DNA of 10,367 bases from assembly GCA_025454185.1 (NCBI GenBank), contig JALOOY010000014.1, positions 1 through 10,367 on the forward strand, written 5' to 3'. The first letter of the stretch is position 1, and every line of letters starts with the position of its first letter. The notes under the pieces are model-generated. The model worked only from the letters and a program-made list of their open reading frames with translations, did no database searches and had not been told where the DNA came from. This stretch comes from Thermodesulfobacteriota bacterium. GTDB taxonomy: Bacteria; Desulfobacterota; RBG-13-43-22. Below are positions 1 through 5,905 of this stretch, piece by piece. The position numbers and the translations under genes are program-made.

Positions 1-291
1 TGCGTGGAATGCGGCTGCTGCGTGGCCGCCTGCGGGACGGCCAATATGCGGCCGGACTTCGTGGGGGCCGTGGCCCTGAACCGCATCGCCCGCTTCATGC
101 TCGATCCCCGGGACCAGCGCTCGGGAAAAGAGTATTTCGAAGTGGTGGGGACCGACGACGGCATTTTCGGCTGCATGGGTCTGCTGGGCTGCGAGGACGT
201 ATGCCCGAAGAACCTGCCCCTGCAGGATCAATTGGGCTTACTGCGGCGCAAGATGGGCTGGGGGGCGATCAAACACCTTTTTAAAAAGTAG
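1..291 (+). CDS. frdB: Fumarate reductase/succinate dehydrogenase iron-sulfur subunit, C-terminal part
   Basis: This is the last 96 residues of the FrdB/SdhB subunit; the 5' part lies outside the window. The subunit carries electrons between the flavoprotein FrdA and the membrane cytochrome b subunit in the fumarate/succinate respiratory complex. The fragment opens with the cluster motif C1-x2-C4-x2-C7-x3-C11 and later has C58-x5-C64-x3-C68-P. By analogy with the family, C1, C4, C7 and C68 hold the [4Fe-4S] cluster and C11, C58 and C64 the [3Fe-4S] cluster. The order of motifs and the DFVGA and CPKNLPLQ stretches resemble the Wolinella/epsilon-delta type more than E. coli FrdB. C6 is an extra cysteine. 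The frame is open from base 1 and ends at TAG. No terminator is visible; a palindromic repeat follows 23 bases after the stop. frdA and frdC are presumably upstream. Confidence 0.93.
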   Translation, partial: CVECGCCVAACGTANMRPDFVGAVALNRIARFMLDPRDQRSGKEYFEVVGTDDGIFGCMGLLGCEDVCPKNLPLQDQLGLLRRKMGWGAIKHLFKK

Positions 292-314
292 AAAAACGAA
301 TAGCCCTGAAAGCT

Positions 315-458
315 AAACTCGAAATCCGAAATCCGAAACAAATTCAAATTACCAAAATTCAAAATTCGAAACAACAACCAGGCCAGGGTTTCGGTCATTT
401 GAATTTCGGAAATTGTTTTTTTGTTTCGGATTTCGTGCTTCGGATTTCGGATTTAAAC
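315..458. repeat. Palindromic heptad repeat, copy 1 (GAAATCC family)
   Basis: An imperfect inverted repeat fills the gap between the convergent frdB and nitroreductase genes. The left arm (about 315-376) starts with tandem 7-nt units of type CGAAATC. The right arm (about 388-458) carries the complementary type. The 16 bases AAATCCGAAATCCGAA at 322-337 recur exactly, inverted, at 439-454. The loop is about 374-387. The right arm stops directly at the nitroreductase stop codon (459-461). A 42-base core at 332-373 is shared with the second copy near 8103-8144 at 39 of 42 positions. No T-run makes it a classical terminator, though its place between convergent genes would suit that role. Confidence 0.85.
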
Positions 459-1001
459 TCAAAATTTTTCCTGATGTGTAAATTCGGCTATCTCCCTGCG
501 CTTCGGGGCCGCCGGCTGTTTGGCCGGGTAACCCAGAGGCAGCATGGCCACCACCTCGACCCCCTCGGGAACACCCAGGGCCGCCTTGGCGGCGTTGTGA
601 TCGAACAGCCCCACCACCACCGTACCCAAGCCCAAATGGTGGGCCGTGAGGCAGATGCTTTGGGTGGCGATCCCCAGATCGAACAGGTACCAGTCTCCAT
701 GCTTGGTGGTCACCTGGCCCTTGTAGAACCCGGAACTGTTCAGCTTCGCGGCCAGCACCAGGATTACCGGGGCCTCCACCAGGGCCCGGGTGGCCGGGTT
801 GCCCGAAGACAGGGTCCCCTGTAATTTTTTTTTGGTTTCCAGGTTCTTGACGACAATCACTTCCCAGCACTGGGTATTGGCCCAGGAGGGGGACCACTGA
901 ACCGCTTCCAGGATTTCCTGCAGGGCGGCCTCCGGCACGGTCTGATCCGTGTAATTGCGAATGCTGCGCCGCCCTTTAATAACTTCCCTCACATCTCCCA
1001 T
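459..1001 (-). CDS. Nitroreductase family FMN-dependent oxidoreductase
   Basis: A 180-residue protein of the FMN-binding nitroreductase fold, which reduces nitro compounds, quinones or flavins with NAD(P)H, usually as a cytosolic homodimer. The N-terminal RRSIRNY (residues 11-17) is the usual FMN phosphate-binding segment. SPSWANTQCW (37-46) is the typical active-site loop. Residues 103-133 hold the central conserved helix and a GTVVVG strand, and LPLGYPAKQP (154-163) is the family's C-terminal signature. Length is normal for the small one-domain subgroup. ATG at 999-1001 has only a modest GGGG ribosome site, but it places the conserved start about ten residues before RRS. It converges on frdB and diverges from the phosphatase. 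The true substrate cannot be read from sequence. Confidence 0.9.
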   Translation of the reverse strand: MGDVREVIKGRRSIRNYTDQTVPEAALQEILEAVQWSPSWANTQCWEVIVVKNLETKKKLQGTLSSGNPATRALVEAPVILVLAAKLNSSGFYKGQVTTKHGDWYLFDLGIATQSICLTAHHLGLGTVVVGLFDHNAAKAALGVPEGVEVVAMLPLGYPAKQPAAPKRREIAEFTHQEKF

Positions 1002-1059
1002 GGTTGAACCCCATTCAAAAAGATGAATGCGCCTTCGATAGTAACATTTCTTCCCCTAC

Positions 1060-1088
1060 TTTTTAAACCAACTCATTTTGATTGGCAA
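1060..1088 (-). promoter_or_regulatory. Possible sigma-70 promoter of the nitroreductase gene
   Basis: On the minus strand, TTGCCA (1083-1088) is followed after exactly 17 bases by TAAAAA (1060-1065), about 60 bases before the start codon. The -35 box is good and the -10 box is poor. It shares the divergent intergenic space with the phosphatase promoter, so the two -35 regions overlap closely and transcription in the two directions could interfere. Confidence 0.35.
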
Positions 1089-1097
1089 CTTCAAAAT

Positions 1098-1126
1098 TTG
1101 ACGTTTTCTTAATAAGCTGATACGAT
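1098..1126 (+). promoter_or_regulatory. Sigma-70 promoter of the phosphatase gene
   Basis: TTGACG (1098-1103), a 17-base spacer, and TACGAT (1121-1126) form a near-consensus promoter. The expected start of transcription is near 1133, giving a 5' leader of about 20 bases. That leader contains AAGGAAAA (1139-1146) as ribosome site, 6 bases before the ATG at 1153. Confidence 0.7.
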
Positions 1127-1152
1127 TTAGTTCAGCATAAAGGAAAAGCGAC

Positions 1153-1821
1153 ATGGCCACTTACGAAGGCATACTGTTTGACCTGGACGGCACACTGCTC
1201 GACACGCTGGAAGACCTGGCTGACTCCATGAACGAAGTTTTGATCGGCCTGGGTTTTCCCACCCACTCCGTGGAGGCCTACAAATTTTTCGTCGGGGAAG
1301 GCGTGGAGGTCCTGGTGCGGCGGGTGCTCCCGGAGGAGCGCAGAACCCCGGAGATCATCGAACAGTCTCTGTTGCGGATGCGGGAGGTCTACGGCCGGCG
1401 CTGGCGTCTGAAAACTCGACTCTATGCCGGCGTCCCCGAACTGCTCGACGCGCTCAGCGGCCGGCGCCTTAAACTGGCCATACTTTCCAACAAGGTGGAT
1501 GACTTTACCCAGATCATGGTGGCCGATCTGCTGGCCTCCTGGCGTTTCGATCGGGTGCTGGGAGCCCGTCCGGCTCAGCCCAAAAAACCGGACCCGGCGG
1601 GGGCGCTGGAGATTGCCAAGGACCTGCAGTTGGCCCCGGCGCAGTTTTTATACCTGGGCGATACGCCGACCGATATGAAGACCGCCGTGGCGGCCGGCAT
1701 GTTTCCCATCGGCGTCCTCTGGGGGTTTCGTCCGGCCGAAGAACTCAGGTCCGGCGGCGCCCGCCTTTTGATCGATCACCCGCTCGACCTCCTACCGGTC
1801 CTGGACATGCCGATACAATAA
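1153..1821 (+). CDS. gph: HAD-superfamily phosphatase, phosphoglycolate phosphatase-like
   Basis: A 222-residue HAD hydrolase, subfamily IA. Motif I is D10-L-D12-G-T, with D10 the expected nucleophile and D12 the acid/base. The helical cap lies at about 17-95. Motif II is LSNK with S112. Motif III lysine is in PKKPDP (K144/K145). Motif IV is G169-D170-TPTD174, binding Mg2+. All catalytic residues are present. Overall form and length fit Gph, which removes phosphate from 2-phosphoglycolate, a product of DNA repair and oxygen damage. Related enzymes such as the pyrophosphatase PpaX or beta-phosphoglucomutase share these motifs, so the substrate is inferred. It has its own promoter and stands alone, followed by a gene-free stretch. 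The start at 1153 is backed by the ribosome site and by the short lead-in to motif I. Confidence 0.88.
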   Translation: MATYEGILFDLDGTLLDTLEDLADSMNEVLIGLGFPTHSVEAYKFFVGEGVEVLVRRVLPEERRTPEIIEQSLLRMREVYGRRWRLKTRLYAGVPELLDALSGRRLKLAILSNKVDDFTQIMVADLLASWRFDRVLGARPAQPKKPDPAGALEIAKDLQLAPAQFLYLGDTPTDMKTAVAAGMFPIGVLWGFRPAEELRSGGARLLIDHPLDLLPVLDMPIQ

Positions 1822-1902
1822 ACGCCCTGCCGCTTATCCTTATCCTTTTTGACGATCAGGACCCCGCTGAGGCGGGCTTCGACCAGGACGTTTTTTAAAT
1901 GC

Positions 1903-2036
1903 GACGTTCGATGTTCATATTTTTGTACAAAACCCCCATGCTCGGGATGAGCACCCCAGAATCATGAAAAAAATAACAATAATAATATATTACCGCATTT
2001 CGCTGTTCGATGTTGGAAGTTTGATGTTCGATGTTC
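1903..2036. repeat. GATGTTC heptad repeats in two same-orientation blocks
   Basis: Block one (1903-1916) has two 7-nt units, GACGTTC and GATGTTC. Block two (2002-2036) has five consecutive units, of which the last two are exact GATGTTC copies. Both blocks point the same way, so they do not form the large hairpin seen with related units at 9290-9415. They look like the single arm or the decayed remains of that repeat family. Confidence 0.7.
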
Positions 2037-2063
2037 GGTCTTAATTTTTGTATTAATGGGGGG

Positions 2064-2130
2064 TCCTATTCAGGTCCGCGAGGGACCCGAATAGGAACGG
2101 GGGAGAGCAGCCCCGATACCGGGCGGCTGC
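2064..2130. other. Tandem strong hairpins, possible structured RNA or terminator
   Basis: The first hairpin pairs CCTATTCAGGTCC (2065-2077) with GGACCCGAATAGG (2083-2095): 12 of 13 positions match, with a 5-base loop GCGAG and an extra T-A pair outside. Eleven bases later GCAGCC (2107-2112) pairs with GGCTGC (2125-2130). Neither hairpin is followed by a T-run on either strand. It lies 3' of both convergent genes. I do not recognise a known RNA family; it may be a small RNA, a terminator of unusual type or a remnant of a mobile element. Confidence 0.45.
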
Positions 2131-2163
2131 CAAGGGGACAAATTTTAATGGAAACCTGCCGGG

Positions 2164-2322
2164 TTAGGATTGGCTGACCAGCAGGTTTTCTTCGGCCAGA
2201 CGCGGGGCCTGTTCAATGGCCCGGCAAGCCCTTTCGTCGGCCTCTTTGGATTTGGTCAGGAGGGCCAGCATAATGAAACCCAGGGAGAACCCCAAAACCA
2301 TGCCCAGGAGAAACAGAACCAT
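2164..2322 (-). CDS. Small single-span membrane protein, unknown function
   Basis: A 52-residue protein. Residues 2-23 form one hydrophobic helix rich in Leu, Gly, Phe and Met. A charged tail follows (KSKEADERACRAIEQ...) and likely faces the cytosol under the positive-inside rule. An upstream in-frame ATG at 2365-2367 would add 15 residues, but the ATG at 2320-2322 is preferred: GAGAGGAG sits six to seven bases before it and the helix then starts at residue 2. The shape resembles DUF3789-type small membrane proteins, but I would not assign it to that family from sequence alone. A near-consensus sigma-54 site lies upstream, so it may be induced under a specific condition through an enhancer-binding activator. 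It is divergent from the sensor kinase and followed by a hairpin pair. Confidence 0.7.
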   Translation of the reverse strand: MVLFLLGMVLGFSLGFIMLALLTKSKEADERACRAIEQAPRLAEENLLVSQS

Positions 2323-2362
2323 AACAAACTCCTCTCGACTCTTGAAGTTGTAACTATGATTA

Positions 2363-2378
2363 TGCAATTTTCGTGCAA
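2363..2378 (-). promoter_or_regulatory. Candidate sigma-54 (-24/-12) promoter
   Basis: On the minus strand TTGCACG, four bases, TTGCA matches the RpoN consensus TGGCACG-N4-TTGCW with a single mismatch, at the first G of the -24 GG. The -12 GC is intact. Transcription would start near 2352, about 30 bases before the small membrane gene's ATG. Upstream at 2402-2408 and 2422-2428 lies an inverted repeat ATTGTTT/AAACAAT with centres 20 bases apart, which could bind a regulator. It is closer to the promoter than most enhancer sites. Confidence 0.5.
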
Positions 2379-2595
2379 TTATTGATTTTTTGTATTAATT
2401 TATTGTTTTTATTAAATATTTAAACAATTAGGCTCCAGGGGCCTCCACATCAGGATGTCATCGTGTATCGTTTTCCCTCCAGGCTTAGTCGGAATTTTGA
2501 CAAAAAAATAAATTGTTAAATCAAAAGGTTGGAAAAAACCGGCTGCGGCGGAAAAATTTTCCTTCCTTCCAAGGACAACAGGGCCATCTTAGCCG

Positions 2596-2624
2596 TTGAC
2601 TCCGGGCGGGCTTCATAATACATT
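2596..2624 (+). promoter_or_regulatory. Possible sigma-70 promoter of the sensor kinase
   Basis: TTGACT (2596-2601), a 17-base spacer and TACATT (2619-2624), about 28 bases before the ATG at 2652. The -35 is strong and the -10 matches at four of six positions. The ribosome site after it is weak (GGGA at 2644-2647), suggesting low expression, as is common for sensor kinases. Confidence 0.5.
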
Positions 2625-2651
2625 CCCAAGAAAAACTTTTTACGGGACCTC

Positions 2652-5063
2652 ATGAAAAAAACCGATTTTTCGCCGACCTCCCCTTTGAAGAAAGCGGACG
2701 TTGGAATAATAAAAGACAAGGCCGGAGCGCCCCGGGGCAAGCCCCGTTTGACCCAGATCGTCCAAAGCCTTTCCATCGCCGCCTTTGTGATCGACCGACA
2801 CCATCGCATTACCCACTGCAATCAAGCCTTCGAAAAATTGACCGGTCTGGTCGCCGACGCCCTGGTCGGGACTTCCAACCAATGGCGGGCCTTCTACCCT
2901 GCGCCACGCCCGACGCTGGCGGATTTTGTTGCCGATCAAACCCCGGAAAAAGAAATTTTTGAGCGCTATCAGGATAAGTGCCGGAAATCGGCCTTGATCG
3001 AAGGGGCCTACGAGGCCGAAGACTTCTTCCCCGGACTGGCGGAAGGAGGGAAATGGCTCTTTTTCACGGCCTCGCCCCTTTTCGATTCCCAGGGTCGGGT
3101 AAACGGGGCCATCGAGACCCTTCAGGACGTTACCGACCGCAAAAAGTCCGAACGGGCCTTGCAGAAATCGGAACGGCGACTGCGGGCCCTCCTGGATTTC
3201 GAGCCCTACCCGGTGGTTGTGTTTACCCTGGACGGATTGGTCACCTATGTCAACCCCGCCTTTACCGAGATATTCGGCTGGGCCCTCGAGGAGTTGGAGG
3301 GGCGGAGGATACCGTATGTTCCCGGCCACCTCAAAAATGAAACGGAACAGAACATAAAAAAACTCCTGGATGATCGGGTCATTCAGCGTTACGAAACCCA
3401 GCGCTTGACCAAGGACGGACGTTTGCTGGACATCGTCATGCGGGCCGCCATTTTTTCCATCTCTCCCAATGAACCGGGCGGACAGATCGTGATTCTACGG
3501 GACGTTACCCGCGAGAAACGCATGGCTCGGACCACCGAAGCCATCCTCCGGATCAGCATGGCGCTGCCGCTCCATCCCTTCCTGGAAGAACTGCTCGATT
3601 ACGTCAACAGCGAGGTCAAACATCTGCTCAATGCCGAAGGGGCTCTCACCATTCTGCATGACGAAGAAAGACAGGAATTGTTTATACCCGGCGCCGCCCT
3701 CGACGAGGCCGCCGTGGGCAGACGGTTCAAGGAATCCCGCTTCCCGCTGAACAAGCTGATCACCGGGAAAGTCATTCAGACCGGCCAGCCGATCATCATC
3801 AACGATACCGCCAAGACCGGAGCGGAGCGGATCCTGCACGAGGAGCGGGACCGAAAACTCGGCTATCAAACCCGCAATCTGGTACTGGTCCCCCTGAAGA
3901 CATTCGACCGGATCATCGGCGCCCTCTGCGCCATTAACAAGAAAGACGGGGCCTTCGACCAGACGGACGAGGAACTGCTGAGCATGGTGGCCGGCACCGT
4001 GTCCCTTTCCATTGAAAACGCCCGGGTGACTCAGGAACTGCAACAGGCTTACCGGGAGGTGAGCAGCCTCAACCGGGCCAAAGACAAGGCCATCAACCAT
4101 CTGTCCCACGAGCTGATCACCCCCGCGGCGATTCTCTCCAGCTCCATCCGCCTCCTGACTCAAAAGTTAGCCGGGGAAAAGGCCGAGGCTTTGAAGATCG
4201 ACCTGGAGCGCATCAAGCGCAATCTGGACCGGGTCCTGGAAATCCAGTACGAGTTGTCGGACATCATCAGCGGCCGACCGCGCCACACCCGACAGATGTT
4301 TGCCCTGCTGCTCGATCAGTGCGCCGACCTGCTGGAATCCTCGGCCCGGGAATTTTCCGGAGACGAGAAACTGGTGGATCGCCTGCGGGAGCGGATCGAA
4401 ACCCTTTATGGGCCCCGGGAGGCCCCCTCCAAGGAAATCCTTTTAGACCAGGTTGTACACGAGCGACTGGAAGCCCTTCGGCCGCTTTTTCTCCATCGCC
4501 AAGTGGAGATTAACACCCGTCTGGAACCGGAGGTCACTATTTCGTTGCCGCCGGAGGTATTCCAGAAGGTCTTCGACGGCCTGCTGCGCAATGCCGTGGA
4601 GAACACCCCGGATGAGGGCTGTCTGGAAATTCTCGTGCAAAAGGAAGATGGCGGTTCCCTGCTGGCCATCCACGATTTCGGCCAGGGCATTGCAGCCGAG
4701 GACCGCAAGCGGATCTTCGAAGGCTTCTTCCCCACCCGGGAGGTCATGGATTATTCCACCAAGCGGCCCTATGACTTCAACGCCGGCGGTAAGGGCGCCG
4801 ACCTGCTGCGCATGAAGATCCTCTCCGAGCGCTACGGCTTCCAGATCGCCCTTTCCTCCAAACGCTGCGGGCACATCCCCCGGGGCAGCGACCACTGCCC
4901 GGGCCGGATCAGCGACTGCTCTTTCTGCCGTACCCCGGCCGACTGCCGGGCCTCGGGTGAAACGGTCGTCTCGGTCCATTTCCCGCCTCGGCCCGCACCC
5001 GTCCCGGCGGAGGGGAGTAATCCCACAGCCCCGGCCGGTCTGCACTCAAACCAGGCGGAATGA
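2652..5063 (+). CDS. Soluble PAS-PAS-GAF sensor histidine kinase with C-terminal cysteine cluster
   Basis: An 803-residue kinase without membrane spans, so it should sense a cytosolic signal. Order: PAS domain of an extended type with RPTLAD and FFPGL...GKWLFFTA (about 34-165); second PAS (172-288); GAF (296-458); coiled HisKA with H-box INHLSHELITP, H486 the phospho-acceptor; a long linker (545-630); ATPase domain with N-box LLRNAVENT (N647), G1 DFGQG (675-679), F-box around 689-693 and G2 AGGKGADLL (711-719). After G2, residues 739-765 carry C739-x9-C749-x6-C756-x2-C759-x5-C765, likely binding metal or iron-sulfur or acting as a redox switch. I know similar PAS and cysteine-tail kinases from Desulfobacterota, mostly uncharacterised. 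No response regulator is in the window, so it is an orphan kinase here. The tail from about 778 is Pro/Ala-rich and probably disordered. Confidence 0.92.
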   Translation: MKKTDFSPTSPLKKADVGIIKDKAGAPRGKPRLTQIVQSLSIAAFVIDRHHRITHCNQAFEKLTGLVADALVGTSNQWRAFYPAPRPTLADFVADQTPEKEIFERYQDKCRKSALIEGAYEAEDFFPGLAEGGKWLFFTASPLFDSQGRVNGAIETLQDVTDRKKSERALQKSERRLRALLDFEPYPVVVFTLDGLVTYVNPAFTEIFGWALEELEGRRIPYVPGHLKNETEQNIKKLLDDRVIQRYETQRLTKDGRLLDIVMRAAIFSISPNEPGGQIVILRDVTREKRMARTTEAILRISMALPLHPFLEELLDYVNSEVKHLLNAEGALTILHDEERQELFIPGAALDEAAVGRRFKESRFPLNKLITGKVIQTGQPIIINDTAKTGAERILHEERDRKLGYQTRNLVLVPLKTFDRIIGALCAINKKDGAFDQTDEELLSMVAGTVSLSIENARVTQELQQAYREVSSLNRAKDKAINHLSHELITPAAILSSSIRLLTQKLAGEKAEALKIDLERIKRNLDRVLEIQYELSDIISGRPRHTRQMFALLLDQCADLLESSAREFSGDEKLVDRLRERIETLYGPREAPSKEILLDQVVHERLEALRPLFLHRQVEINTRLEPEVTISLPPEVFQKVFDGLLRNAVENTPDEGCLEILVQKEDGGSLLAIHDFGQGIAAEDRKRIFEGFFPTREVMDYSTKRPYDFNAGGKGADLLRMKILSERYGFQIALSSKRCGHIPRGSDHCPGRISDCSFCRTPADCRASGETVVSVHFPPRPAPVPAEGSNPTAPAGLHSNQAE

Positions 5064-5081
5064 AGATTTCCGCTGGGCCGG

Positions 5082-5372
5082 CTAATGCACCGGCTTGCCC
5101 CCGTATCCGGCCATGGCCTGCTCGGACCTTTCCAGAAACTCTTCCTCGCTGTCGAATTCGATGAGGTGAGCGATCTGGTCGTAGGCCACGCTGATCCGCA
5201 GGCCCGAGACCCAATCGTTCAGGCCTTCCGGTGAAATCCCCGCCACGAACTTCCGTCCCTCCTTTTCGACGACTTCCGGATCACTGACGGCAATGCCGCC
5301 GGCGAACTCCTCCGGCGGATTGACCAGATAAATGAGCACCACTTTGCAGGCCAGCAGGCGTTTCAAGTTCAC
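5082..5372 (-). CDS. Conserved-looking 96-residue protein of unknown function
   Basis: A small soluble acidic protein, start GTG at 5370-5372. The start is chosen because GGAGGAGG lies five bases before it, one of the best ribosome sites in the window. The sequence has a hydrophobic strand KVVLIYLVNPPEEF near the N-terminus, a central GISPEGLNDWVSGLRISVAYDQ segment and an acidic EFDSEEEFLE helix. There is no signal peptide, membrane span or metal motif. The compact mix of strands and helices and the codon use look genuine. It faces the sensor kinase, with 18 bases between their stops. Upstream, eight codons away in the same frame, lies the stop of the FxLYD fragment. I do not recognise the family. 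Confidence 0.65.
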   Translation of the reverse strand: MNLKRLLACKVVLIYLVNPPEEFAGGIAVSDPEVVEKEGRKFVAGISPEGLNDWVSGLRISVAYDQIAHLIEFDSEEEFLERSEQAMAGYGGKPVH

Positions 5373-5396
5373 GGAGGCCTCCTCCAGGTCAACCGG

Positions 5397-5537
5397 TCAG
5401 TAGGCCGGCAATTCACTTAAAAAAGTGTACGAAAAAGCTCTAATCAGTAATTGTCCGCTGCCGTTGAAGAAGTTAACGGTAACCTTGATGAAGCGCAGGT
5501 TTTCGGGGGTGTTGTTCGAAATCTCGCCCACCACCAT
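5397..5537 (-). pseudogene. Remnant of an FxLYD-domain gene
   Basis: On the minus strand the 46-residue frame from ATG 5535-5537 begins MVVGEISNNTPENLRFIKVT and continues through a VNFFNGSGQL strand to FSYTFLSELPAY before TGA. This is the first part of an FxLYD-type beta-sandwich domain, normally about 70-90 residues and carried on exported proteins. The second half of the domain is missing after LPAY. No signal peptide precedes it: upstream in frame come 14 codons, then the tRNA terminator, and a stop codon 20 codons above the ATG. The only ribosome site, GGAG, sits four bases from the ATG. Loss at both ends points to a decayed gene cut by a rearrangement next to the tRNA, although a tiny expressed protein cannot be excluded. 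Confidence 0.6.
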
Positions 5538-5580
5538 AACGCTCCGAGCAGGCACCTGCCGGTGCAGGAGGTTAGAGCAT

Positions 5581-5613
5581 AAAAAAAGGGGCCCCCCTTA
5601 TCGGCCGGCCCCT
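5581..5613 (-). terminator. Rho-independent terminator of tRNA-fMet
   Basis: Read on the minus strand, GGGGCC (5607-5612) pairs with GGCCCC (5588-5593), extended by one A-T pair, with a 13-base loop. Seven T residues follow at once (5581-5587). It begins about 13 bases after the tRNA 3' end, as expected for a single-gene tRNA transcript. Confidence 0.85.
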
Positions 5614-5625
5614 ATCCAATCTTTT

Positions 5626-5702
<77 letters not shown>

Positions 5703-5715
5703 ACAATAAAAAAAT

Positions 5716-5744
5716 AATATAACCCTTTTGTTTCCTCTTGTCAA
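5716..5744 (-). promoter_or_regulatory. Consensus promoter of tRNA-fMet
   Basis: On the minus strand, a perfect TTGACA -35 (5739-5744), a 17-base spacer and TATATT -10 (5716-5721), 13 bases before the mature tRNA 5' end at 5702. This is the strongest promoter in the window, as expected for an initiator tRNA. Confidence 0.88.
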
Positions 5745-5810
5745 CACCATTTTTGGACCAGCAATGTTTTATTCAGGATTATCAACTACCTGATTATAAA
5801 AGATTTTATC

Positions 5811-5839
5811 TTGACTAAGCCTTTTTTTTTAATTATTAT
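5811..5839 (+). promoter_or_regulatory. Sigma-70 promoter of the EF-G-like gene
   Basis: TTGACT (5811-5816), a 17-base spacer that includes a nine-T run, and TATTAT (5834-5839). A short perfect palindrome ATAAAA-GA-TTTTAT lies just upstream (5796-5809) and could bind a regulator. Transcription should start near 5846, giving a leader of about 60 bases. Confidence 0.7.
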
Positions 5840-5854
5840 CTAAAATTTTATAAT

Positions 5855-5874
5855 CCTGCCGATTACGAGGCAGG
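5855..5874 (+). other. Leader hairpin upstream of the EF-G-like gene
   Basis: CCTGCC (5855-5860) and GGCAGG (5869-5874) form a six-pair stem with an eight-base loop GATTACGA in the 5' leader, about 20 bases before the ribosome site. It could stabilise the message or influence translation; no T-run follows it, so it is not a terminator. Confidence 0.4.
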
Positions 5875-5905
5875 GTTATAAAAATTTAAGATGAAAGGAC
5901 GGGTC

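Larger units (their letters stand above)
1822..2163. other. Gene-free convergent intergenic region
   Basis: These 342 bases between the phosphatase (+) and the small membrane protein (-) hold no convincing gene. They contain a short weak hairpin (CCCGC 1863-1867 with GCGGG 1872-1876) whose nearest T-run begins only at 1891, two blocks of 7-nt GATGTTC-type repeats, an AT-rich stretch at about 1966-1993, and two strong hairpins at 2064-2130. No canonical terminator is evident for either flanking gene. Confidence 0.6.

Noticed and set aside
1863..1897. Terminator after the phosphatase gene
   Set aside because: The stem has only five pairs and the T-run begins 14 bases after it.
1820..1900. Minus-strand frame downstream of gph that reads like a short basic protein (KNVLVEARLSGVLIVKK)
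   Set aside because: No start codon or ribosome site in frame, and it runs into the antisense of the phosphatase gene where it ends quickly.
2652..5063. Complete two-component pair
   Set aside because: No receiver domain occurs in the kinase or in any neighbouring gene.
5373..5399. In-frame TGA between the FxLYD fragment and the 96-residue gene read as selenocysteine
   Set aside because: The two parts are unrelated, the downstream gene has its own strong ribosome site and GTG start, and one in three such neighbours is in frame by chance. No selenocysteine insertion stem was recognised after the TGA.
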